Assembly: GCA_964017185.1 (NCBI GenBank) | Contig: OZ024869.1 | Location: 57,190,761-57,254,760 of the forward strand | DNA from: Rugalucina vietnamica | Taxonomy: Eukaryota; Mollusca; Bivalvia; Lucinida; Lucinidae | Length of the DNA stretch: 64,000 nt | Reading direction: 5' to 3' | Part shown: piece after piece, positions 25,201-37,200 of the stretch | Layout of the letters: each line of letters opens with the position of its first letter | How positions within the stretch are numbered: the first letter of the stretch is position 1 | Program-made: the position numbers and the translations under genes | The notes under the pieces: model-generated | Seen by the model: only the letters and a program-made list of their open reading frames with translations | The model's database searches: none | What the model was told of the DNA's origin: nothing

Positions 25201-28200
25201 AGGTGAGTACATGTAGGTTATCATTGGTTGTCATGGCTGGTAGGTGAGTACATGTAGGTTATCATTGGTTGTCATGACTGGTAGGTGAGAACATGTAAGT
25301 TATCATTGGTTGTCATGGCTGGTAGGTGAGTAAATGTAGGTTATCATTGGTTGCCATGGCTGGTAGGTGAGTACATGTAAGTTATCATTGGTTGCCATGA
25401 CTGGTACATGTAGGTGAGTACATGTAAGTTATCATTGGTTGCCATGGCTGGTAGGTGAGTACATGTAGGTTATCATTGGTTGCCATGGCTGGTAGGTGAG
25501 TACATGTAAGTTATCATTGGTTGCCATGACTGGTACATGTAGGTGAGTACATGTAAGTTATCATTGGTTGCCATGGCTGGTAGGTGAGTACATGTAGGTT
25601 ATCATTGGTTGTCATGGCTGGTAGGTGAGTACATGTAGGTTATCATTGGTTGTCATGGCTGGTAGGTGAGTACATATAGGTAATCATTAGTTGCCATGGC
25701 TGGTAGGTGAGTACATGTAGGTTAGCATTGGTTGCCATGGCTGGTAGGTGAGTACATGTAGGTTATCATTGGTTGCCATGGCTGGTAGGTGAGTACATGT
25801 AAGTTATCATTGGTTGCCATGGCTGGTAGGTGAGTACATGTAAGTTATCATTGGTTGCCATGACTGGTACATGTAGGTGAGTACATGTAAGTTATCATTG
25901 GTTGCCATGGCTGGTAGGTGAGTACATGTAGGTTATCATTGGTTGCCATGGCTGGTAGGTGAGTACATGTAGGTTATCATTGGTTGTCATGGCTGGTAGG
26001 TGAGTACATGTAGGTTATCATTGGTTGTCATGACTGGTAGGTGAGAACATGTAAGTTATCATTGGTTGTCATGGCTGGTAGGTGAGTAAATGTAGGTTAT
26101 CATTGGTTGCCATGGCTGGTAGGTGAGTACATGTAAGTTATCATTGGTTGCCATGGCTGGTAGGTGAGTACATGTAGGTTATCATTGGTTGTCATGGCTG
26201 GTAGGTGAGTACATGTAGGTTATCATTGGTTGCCATGGCTGGTAGGTGAGTACATGTAGGTTATCATTGGTTGCCATGGCTGGTAGGTGAGTACATGTAG
26301 GGTATCATTGGTTGCCATGGCTGGTAGGTGAGTACATGTAGGTTATAATTGGTTGCCATGGCTGGTAGGTGAGTACATGTAGGTTATCATTGGTTGTCAT
26401 GGCTGGTAGGTGAGTACATGTAGGTTATCATTGGTTGCCATGGCTGGTAGTCGAGTACATGTAGGTTATCATTGGTTGCCATGGCTGGTAGGTAAGAACA
26501 TGTAGGTTATCATTGTTTGCCATGGCTGGTAGGTGAGTACATGTAGGTTATCGTTGGTTGTCATGGCTGGTAGGTGAGTTCATGTAGGTTATCGTTGGTT
26601 GTCATGGCTGGTAGGTGAGTACATGTAAGTTATCATTGGTTGCCATGGCTGGTACATGTAGGTGAGTACATGTAGGTTATCATTGGTTGTCATGGCTGGT
26701 AGGTGAGTATATGTAGGTTATCATTGGTTGCCATGGCTGGTAGGTGAGTACATGTAGGTTATCGTTGGTTGTCATGGCTGGTAGGTGAGTACATGTAGGT
26801 TAATATCATTGGTTGCAATGGCTGGTAGGTGAGTACATGTAGGTTATCATTGGTTGTCATGGCTGGTAGGTGAGTACATGTAGGTTATCATTGGTTGTCA
26901 TGGCTGGTAGGTGAGTACATATAGGTTATCATTGGTTGTCATGGCTGGTAGGTGAGTACATGTAGGTTATCATTGGTTGCCATGGCTGGTAGGTGAGTAC
27001 ATGTAGGTTATCATTGGTTGTCATGGCTGGTAGGTGAGTACATGTAGGTTATCATTGGTTGCCATGGCTGGTAGGTGAGTACATGTAGGTTATCATTGGT
27101 TGTCATGACTGGTAGGTGAGTACATGTAGGTTATCATTGGTTGTCATGGCTGGTAGGTGAGTACATGTAGGTTATCATTGGTTGTCATGGCTGGTAGGTG
27201 AGTACATGTAGGTTATCATTGGTTGCCATGGCTGGTAGGTGAGTACATGTAGGTTATCATTGGTTGTCATGACTGGTAGGTGAGTACATGTAGGTTATCA
27301 TTGGTTGTCATGACTGGTAGGTGAGTACATGTAGGTTATCATTGGTTGTCATGGCTGGTAGGTGAGTACATGTAGGTTATCATTGGTTGTCATGGCTGGT
27401 AGGTGAGTACATGTAGGTTATCATTGGTTGTCATGGCTGGTAGGTGAGTACATGTAGGTTATCATTGGTTGTCATGGCTGGTAGGTGAGTACATGTAGGT
27501 TATCATTGGTTGTCATGGCTGGTAGGTGAGTACATGTAGGTTATCATTGGTTGTCATGGCTGGTAGGTGAGTACATGTAGGTTATCATTGGTTGTCATGG
27601 CTGGTAGGTGAGTACATGTAGGTTATCATTGGTTGTCATGGCTGGTAGGTGAGTACATGTAGGTTATCATTGGTTGTCATGGCTGGTAGGTGAGTACATG
27701 TAGGTTATCATTTGTTGTCATGGCTGATAGGTGAGTATAGTAGGTTATCGTTGGTTGTCATGGCTGCTAGGTGAGTACATGTAGGTTATCATTGGTTTCA
27801 ATGGTATAGTACATGTAGGTTATCATTGGTTGCCATGGCTGGTACATGTAGGTGAGTACATGTAGGTTATTATTGGTTGCCATGGCTGGTACATGTAGGT
27901 GAGTACATGTAGGTTATCATGGTTGCCATGGCTGGTACATGTAGGTGAGTACATGTAGGTTATCATTGGTTGCCATGGCTGGTAGGTGAGTATATGTAGG
28001 TTATCATTGGTTGCCATGGCTGGTAGGTGAGTACATGTAGGTTATCATTGGTTGGCATGGCTGGTAGGTGAGTACATATAGGTTATCATTGGTTGCCATG
28101 GCTGGTAGGTGAGTACATGTAGGTTAGCATTGGTTGCCATGGCTGGTAGGTGAGTACATGTAGGTTATCATTGGTTGCCATGGCTGGTAGGTGAGTACAT

Positions 28201-31200
28201 GTAGGTTAGCATTGGTTGCCATGGCTGGTAGGTGAGTACATGTAGGTTAGCATTGGTTGCCATGGCTGGTAGGTGAGTAAATGTAGGTTATCATTGGTTG
28301 CCATGGCTGGTAGGTGAGTACATGTAAGTTATCATTGGTTGCCATGGCTGGTAGGTGAGTACATGTAGGTTATCATTGGTTGTCATGGCTGGTAGGTGAG
28401 TACATGTAGGTTATCATTGGTTGCCATGGCTGGTAGGTGAGTACATGTAGGTTATCATTGGTTGCCATGGCTGGTAGGTGAGTACATGTAGGGTATCATT
28501 GGTTGCCATGGCTGGTAGGTGAGTACATGTAGGTTATCATTGGTTGCCATGGCTGGTAGGTGAGTACATGTAGGTTATCATTGGTTGTCATGGCTGGTAG
28601 GTGAGTACATGTAGGTTATCATTGGTTGCCATGGCTGGTAGTCGAGTACATGTAGGTTATCATTGGTTGCCATGGCTGGTAGGTAAGAACATGTAGGTTA
28701 TCATTGTTTGCCATGGCTGGTAGGTGAGTACATGTAGGTTATCGTTGGTTGTCATGGCTGGTAGGTGAGTACATGTAGGTTATCGTTGGTTGTCATGGCT
28801 GGTAGGTGAGTACATGTAAGATATCGTTGGTTGTCATGGCTGGTAGGTGAGTACATGTAGGTTATCATTGGTTGCCATGGCTGGTAGTCGAGTACATGTA
28901 GGTTATCATTGGTTGCCATGGCTGGTAGGTAAGAACATGTAGGTTATCATTGTTTGCCATGGCTGGTAGGTGAGTACATGTAGGTTATCGTTGGTTGTCA
29001 TGGCTGGTAGGTGAGTACATGTAGGTTATCATTGGTTGCCATGGCTGGTAGGTGAGTACATGTAGGTTATCGTTGGTTGTCATGGCTGGTAGGTGAGTAC
29101 ATGTAGGTTATCGTTGGTTGTCATGGCTGGTAGGTGAGTACATGTAGGTTATCATTTGTTGTCATGGCTGATAGGTGAGTACATGTAGGTTATCATTGGT
29201 TTCAATGGTATAGTACATGTAGGTTATCATTGGTTGCCATGGCTGGTACATGTAGGTGAGTACATGTAGGTTATTATTGGTTGCCATGGCTGGTACATGT
29301 AGGTGAGTACATGTAGGTTATCATGGTTGCCATGGCTGGTACATGTAGGTGAGTACATGTAGGTTATCATTGGTTGCCATGGCTGGTAGGTGAGTATATG
29401 TAGGTTATCATTGGTTGCCATGGCTGGTAGGTGAGTACATGTAGGTTATCATTGGTTGCCATGGCTGGTAGGTGAGTACATATAGGTTATCATTGGTTGC
29501 CATGGCTGGTAGGTGAGTACATGTAGGTTAGCATTGGTTGCCATGGCTGGTAGGTGAGTACATGTAGGTTATCATTGGTTGCCATGGCTGGTAGGTGAGT
29601 ACATATAGGTTATCATTGGTTGCCATGGCTGGTAGGTGAGTACATGTAGGTTAGCATTGGTTGCCATGGCTGGTAGGTGAGTACATGTAGGTTAGCATTG
29701 GTTGCCATGGCTGGTAGGTGAGTACATGTAGGTTATCATTGGTTGTCATGGCTGGTAGGTGAGTACATATAGGTTATCATCAGTTGCCATGGCTGGTGGG
29801 TGAGTACATGTAGTCTTTCGAGAAGGATTTGACGCATTTATTAAACTCTTAAAGCTCTTAAACGATAAACGTCAAACGACGTTTTAGCGTTACACTTTAT
29901 TGCATTAATAGCATGCCTATTTTACATCGTTTTATGTATAACGTCAACGACCTATCTTTAAGTCCCCTAAGCCCCATTGTCTCGGCTGGATCGAATAAAA
30001 TCGTTTTGAGAAAAGAAGCCTGAAAGATTTACGTTCCCATAGCGCATACTATGTTATGGTTTGGAAGCTTAATTGTAGAATTATATAAGAAAGAATGCGT
30101 ATTTTCCGAAAACCTGTATTTTCATTTTGCTATTCCATGGCAACCATGGGGTCACATAACTTTAATGTTCCCATTTCTGTGACGTAAACGATGATGCAGA
30201 ATATCGTTATACACCTCTCATCATACGACTCTGTCTTGGTATGCCAGGCGTTAGCAAACGTGTACAAAAATCGTGTTTCTCGTAGCCGAAATGGACTATC
30301 TATGTCCGATTGGGATAAAAGAGCCCAAAATAGACTTTTCACGGTGAGTACATGTAGGTTATCATTGGTTGCCATGGCTGGTAGTCGAGTACATGTAGGC
30401 TATCATTGGTTGCCGTGGCTGGTAGGTGAGAACATGTAGGTTATCATTGGTTGCCATGGCTGGTAGGTGAGTACATGTAAGTTATCATTGGTTGCCATGG
30501 CTGGTACATGTAGGTGAGTACATGTAGGTTATCATTGGTTGTCATGGCTGGTAGGTGAGTATATGTAGGTTATCATTGGTTGCCATGGCTGGTAGGTGAA
30601 TACATGTAGGTTATCGTTGGTTGTCATGGCTGGTAGGTGAGTACATGTAGGTTATCATTGGTTGTCATGGCTGGTAGGTGAGTACATGTAGGTTATCATT
30701 GGTTGCCATGGCTGGTAGGTGAGTACATGTAGGTTATCATTGGTTGTCATGGCTGGTAGGTGAGTACATGTAGGTTATCATTGGTTGCCATGGCTGGTAG
30801 TCGAGTACAAGAAGGGTATCATTGGTTGCCATGGCTGGTAGGTGAGTACATGTAGGTTATTATTGGTTGCCATGGGCGGTAGGTGAGTACATGTGGGTTA
30901 TCATTGGTTGCAATGGCTGGTAGGTGAGTACATGTAGGGTATCATTGGTTGTCATGGCTGGTAGGTGAGTACATGTGGGTTATCATTGGTTGCCATGACT
31001 GGTACATGTAGGTGAGTACATGTAGGTTATCATTGGTTGCCATGGATGGTAGGTGAGTACATGTGGGTTATCATTGGTTGCCATGGCTGGTAGGTGAGTG
31101 CATGTAGGTTATCATTGGTTGTCATGGCTGGTAGGTGAGTAAATGTAGGTTATCATTGGTTGCCATGGCTGGTAGGTGGGTACATGTGGGTTATCATTGG

Positions 31201-34200
31201 TTGCCATGGCTGGTAGGTGAGTGCATGTAGGTTATTATTGGTTGCCATGGCTGGTAGGTGAGGTGAGTACATGTAGGTTATAATTGGTTGCTATGGCTGG
31301 TAGGTGAGTACATGTAGGTTATCATTGGTTGCCATGGCTGGTAGGTGAGTACATGTAGGTTATCATTGGTTGCCATGGCTGGTATGTGAGTACATGTAGG
31401 TTATCATTGGTTGTCATGGCTGGTAGGTGAGAACATGTAGGTTATCATTGGTTGCCATGGCTGGTAGGTGACTACATGTAGGTTATCATTGGTTGTCATG
31501 GCTGGTAGGTGAGTACATGTAGGTTATCATTGGTTGCCATGGCTGGTAGGTGAGTACATGTAGGTTATCATTGGTTGTCATGGCTGGTAGGTGAGTACAT
31601 GTAGGTTATCATTGGTTGCCATGGCTGGTAGGTGAGTACATGTAGGTTAGCATTGGTTGCCATGGCTGGTAGGTGAGTACATGTAGGTTATCATTGGTTG
31701 CCATGGCTGGTAGGTGAGTACATATAGGTTATCATTGGTTGCCATGGCTGGTAGGTGAGTACATGTAGGTTATCATTGGTTGCCATGGCTGGTAGGTGAG
31801 TACATGTAGGTTATCATTGGTTGTCATGGCTGACTACATGTAGGTTATCATTGGTTGTCATGGCTGGTAGGTGAGTACATGTAGGTTATCATTGGTTGCC
31901 ATGGCTGGTAGGTGAGTACATGTAGGTTATCATTGGTTGCCATGGCTGGTATGTGAGTACATGTAGGTTATCATTGGTTGTCATGGCTGGTAGGTGAGAA
32001 CATGTAGGTTATCATTGGTTGTCATGGCTGGTAGGTGAGAACATGTAGGTTATCATTGGTTGCCATGGCTGGTAGGTGACTACATGTAGGTTATCATTGG
32101 TTGTCATGGCTGGTAGGTGAGTACATGTAGGTTATCATTGGTTGCCATGGCTGGTAGGTGAGTACATGTAGGTTATCATTGGTTGTCATGGCTGGTAGGT
32201 GAGTACATGTAGGTTATTATTGGTTGCCATGGCTGGTAGGTGAGTACATGTAGGTTATCATTGGTTGCCATGGCTGATAGGTGAGTACATGTAGGTTATC
32301 ATTGGTTGCCATGGCTGATAGGTGAGTACATGTAGGTTATTATTGGTTGCCATGGCTGATAGGTGAGTACATGTAGGTTAGCATTGGTTGCCATGGCTGG
32401 TAGGTGAGTACATGTAGGTTATCATTGGTTGCCATGGCTGGTAGGTGAGTACATGTAGGTTATCATTGGTTGCCATGGCTGGTAGGTTAGTACATGTAGG
32501 TTATCATTGGTTGCCATGGCTGGTAGGTGAGTACATGTAGGTTATCATTGGTTGCCATGGCTGGTAGGTGAGTACATGTAAGTTATCATTGGTTGCCATG
32601 GCTGGTTGGTGAGTACATATAGGTTATCATTGATTGTCATGGCTGGTAGGTGAGTACATGTAAGTTATCATTGGTTGCCATGGCTGGTAGGTGAGTGCAT
32701 GTAAGTTATCATTGTTTGTCATGGCTGGTAGGTGAGTACATGTAGGTTATCATTGGTTGCCATGGCTGGTAGGTGAGTACATGTAGGGTATCATTGGTTG
32801 CCATGGCTGGTAGGTGAGTACATATAGGTTATCATTGGTTGCCATGGCTGGTAGGTGAGTACATGTAGGTTATCATTGGTTGCCATGGCTGGTAGGTGAG
32901 TACATGTAGGTTATCATTGGTTGTCATGGCTGACTACATGTAGGTTATCATTGGTTGTCATGGCTGGTAGGTGAGTACATGTAGGTTATCATTGGTTGCC
33001 ATGGCTGGTAGGTGAGTACATGTAGGTTATCATTGGTTGCCATGGCTGGTATGTGAGTACATGTAGGTTATCATTGGTTGTCATGGCTGGTAGGTGAGAA
33101 CATGTAGGTTATCATTGGTTGCCATGGCTGGTAGGTGACTACATGTAGGTTATCATTGGTTGTCATGGCTGGTAGGTGAGTACAGTTGGTTATCATTGGT
33201 TGCCATGGCTGGTAGGTGAGTACATGTAGGGTATCATTGGTTGCCATGGCTGGTAGGTGAGTACATGTAGGTTATCATTGGTTGTCATGGCTGGTAGGTG
33301 AGTACATGTAGGTTATCATCGGTTGTGATGGCTGGTAGGTGAGTACATGTAGGTTATCATTGGTTGCCATGGCTGGTAGGTGAGAACATGTAGATTATCA
33401 TTGGTTGCCATGGCTGGTAGGTGAGTACGTGTAGGTTATCATTGGTTGCCATGGCTGGTAGGTGAGTACATATAGGTTATCATTAGTTGTCATGGCTGGT
33501 AGTTGAGTACATGTAGGTTATCATTGGTTGCCATGGCTGGTAGGTGAGAACATGTAGGTTATCATTGGTTGTCTTGACTGGTAGGTGAGAACATGTAGGT
33601 TATCATTGGTTGCCATGGCTGGAGATGGGAGGTAGAATGTCTAAGTATTGGTTGTCATGGCTGGTAGGTGAGTACATGTGGGTTATCATTGGTTGGGTTG
33701 CCATGGCTGGTAGGTGAGTACATGTAGGTTATCATTGGTTGCCATGGCTGGTACATGTAGGTGAGTACATGTAGGTTATCATTGGTTGCCATGGTTGGAA
33801 CATGTATGTGAGTACATGTAGGTTATCGTTGGTTGTCATGGCTGGTAGGTGAGTATATGTAGGTTATCATTGGTTGCCATGGCTGGTAGGTGAGTACATG
33901 TAGGTTATCGTTGGTTGTCATGGCTGGTAGGTGAGTACATGTAGGTTAATATCATTGGTTGCAATGGCTGGTAGGTGAGTACATGTAGGTTATCATTGGT
34001 TGTCATGGCTGGTAGGTGAGTACATGTAGGTTATCATTGGTTGTCATGGCTGGTAGGTGAGTACATGTAGGTTATCATTGCTTGTCATGGCTGATAGGTG
34101 AGTACATGTAAGTTATCGTTGGTTGTCATGGCTGGTAGGTGAGTACATGTAGGTTATCATTGCTTGTCATGGCTGGTAGGTGAGTACATGTAAGTTATCG

Positions 34201-37200
34201 TTGGTTGTCATGGCTGGTAGGTGAGTACATGTAGGTTATCATTGCTTGTCATGGCTGATAGGTGAGTACATGTAGGTTATCATTGGTTGTCATGGCTGGT
34301 AGGTGAGTACATGTAGGTTATCATTGGTTGCCATGGCTGGTAGGTGAGTACATGTAGGTTATCATTGGTTGTCATGGCTGGTAGGTGAGTACATGTAGGT
34401 TAATATCATTGGTTGCAATGGCTGGTAGTCGAGTACATGTAGGTTATCATTGGTTTCAATGGTATAGTACATGTAGGTTATCATTGGTTGCCATGGCTGG
34501 TACATGTAGGTGAGTACATGTAGGTTATTATTGGTTGTCATGGCTGGTAGGTGAGTACATGTAGGTTATTATTGGTTGCCATGGCTGGTAGGTGAGTACA
34601 TGTAGGTTATCATTGGTTGTCATGACTGGTAGGTGAGTACATGTAGGTTATCATTGGTTGTCATGGCTGGTAGGTGAGTACATGTAGGTTATCATTGGTT
34701 GTCATGACTGGTAGGTGAGTACATGTAGGTTATCATTGGTTGTCATGGCTGGTAGGTGAGTACATGTAGGTTATCATTGGTTGCCATGGCTGGTAGGTGA
34801 GTACATGTAGGTTATCATTGGTTGTCATGGCTGGTAGGTGAGTACATATAGGTAATCATTAGTTGCCATGGCTGGTAGGTGAGTACATGTAGGTTAGCAT
34901 TGGTTGCCATGGCTGGTAGGTGAGTACATGTAGGTTATCATTGGTTGCCATGGCTGGTAGGTGAGTACATGTAGGTTATCATTGCTTGTCATGGCTGATA
35001 GGTGAGTACATGTAGGTTATCATTGGTTGCCATGGCTGGTAGGTGAGTACATGTAGGTTATCATTGGTTGTCATGGCTGGTAGGTGAGTACATATAGGTT
35101 ATCATTGGTTGCCATGGCTGGTAGGTGAGTACATGTAGTCTTTCGAGAAGGATTTGACGCATTTATTAAACTCTTAAAGCTCTTAAACGATAAACGTCAA
35201 ACGACGTTTTGGCATTACACTTTATTGCATTAATAGCATGCCTATTTTACATCGTTTTATGTATAACGTCAACGACCTATCTTTAAGTCCCCTAAGCCCC
35301 ATTGTCTCGGCTGGATCGAATAAAATCGTTTTGAGAAAAGAAGCCTGAAAGATTTACGTTCCCATAGCGCATACTATGTTATGGTTTGGAAGCTTAATTG
35401 TAGAATTATATAAGAAAGAATGCGTATTTTCCGAAAACCTGTATTTTCATTTTGCTATTCCATGGCAACCATGGGGTCACATAACTTTAATGTTCCCATT
35501 TCTGTGACGTAAACGATGATGCAGAATATCGTTATACACCTCTCATCATACGACTCTGTCTTGGTATGCCAGGCGTTAGCAAACGTGTACAAAAATCGTG
35601 TTTCTCGTAGCCGAAATGGACTATATATGTCCGATTGGGATAAAAGAGCCCAAAATAGACTTTTCACGGACCTGTTCAGTATACAAGTATATTGACATAA
35701 TCAATGATATTGCGATAATCAATGATATCACAGTTTCCGTATCAAAGATAACCAGAGGACCAATGGTCCTGTAAACACTCACCTGAGATCTGAGATATCT
35801 ACCAATAAATGTTTGAATATATTGTTCATATACATGTATATAACCCCTGGGGCCAATTGCTTTTTCAAAATCATAGTCCATTTCCTGAAGGTTTTCTCTT
35901 CAGTAACAGCTTTCTGCATTATCTGACCCAAGTTGACCTTGCCTTCACATTTTTCATGGTCATCAGAAGGTCATGATTTATAAACACATTGCAGTACTCT
36001 TAAGTCCCAATTGCTTCATGTCTAGTTTCAATAGGTTCAGCAGTTCCAGAGAAGAAGATTTTGAAGAGTTTTTACCTTGTATGGGCCCCAGGGGGGTACT
36101 CTCATTTTTTGTGGATACATAGGCGAGGCCCCAGCTTCTACCCCTAAACCCAAAAAATTACTGAGATTTGCTGACCACCCCCAAAAAAATACCAGTCCTA
36201 TCAGGCATACCCAAAAAAATACTTGAACTTTTAGCTTATCCCAAAAAATTACGTATTCATCTTTTTTATGCCTTTGATGAAATTTTATCACATCCATATG
36301 ATCTAAGCTGTTGGTGGGACGTTAAATCCCAAATCAACCAACCAACAGAACACGTCACAATACAGTTAGTATATGTAGGAACTAGGAAGTAAATACCAAG
36401 TTGGATAAAATTTAAAGATTTTCAAAGTGCAAGTCTTAATGATGGTTTTGATTCCATTTGATTTGCAATCCAAACAACATCATCATGATCAAGCTTCCAA
36501 AATTTCACCGAGACCAGTCATAAGGCATGGTCGCAAACAAAATTGAATCTTAAGGCCTTGTAAGACATAAATGTAAGCCACTCTTATCTTTATAGAAATA
36601 AAGAGATTTCCCAAGAAATGTGCAAAACCCAAAAAATTACTTAGAATTATAGATGACCCCAAAAAAATAATTCAGAAAAGGCATGACCCCCAAAAAATAT
36701 CCATAAAAAGCTCACTACCCTAAAAAATAACTAATTTTTCTGAAAACCCAAAAAAATACGGAAATTCAAAATTTTGACCCCAAAAAAGTCAGCCTCGCCT
36801 ATTTATACAGAAAATTTCAGAGTACCCCCCCCCCTGGGGTATGGGCATGGCGACCATCTTGTACATGTGACCTGGATTATTTATATACACATTGGTTTTC
36901 CCCATTAAAATGCATAGGCGACTTATGTTGACCTTGCCGTAAAATAGGCCAAGATCATCCCAGAGTCACAATTTATAAATACATTGAAGTACTCTGTCAC
37001 TGATGCTACATGCCAAGTTTCGTTGAAATCGATCCACCAGTTCCGGAGAATATTTTTTAGGGTTTTTACCATATATGGGCATGGCGGCCATCTTGGTCAT
37101 GTGACCTGTATTATTTATATACACATTGGTTCTTCCTTCCTGTAGATACTTCATGCAAAACTTGGCTTTGATTGGTCAAGCGGTTTCAGAGAAGAAGATC

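Noticed and set aside
27823-28017. Minus-strand open frames in the 41-bp array (also 29227-29421) as genes
   Set aside because: They are periodic translations of the minisatellite, identical at two places only because of block duplication. No start context or family similarity.
30130-30375. Minus-strand 81-codon frame in the 530-bp block
   Set aside because: The same frame in copy 2 is cut at a different point by flanking sequence; no domain recognised, and its ends run into the repeat array.
24931-35138. CRISPR array
   Set aside because: The units are contiguous without unique spacers, derive from an exon-intron junction, and lie in a eukaryotic intron.
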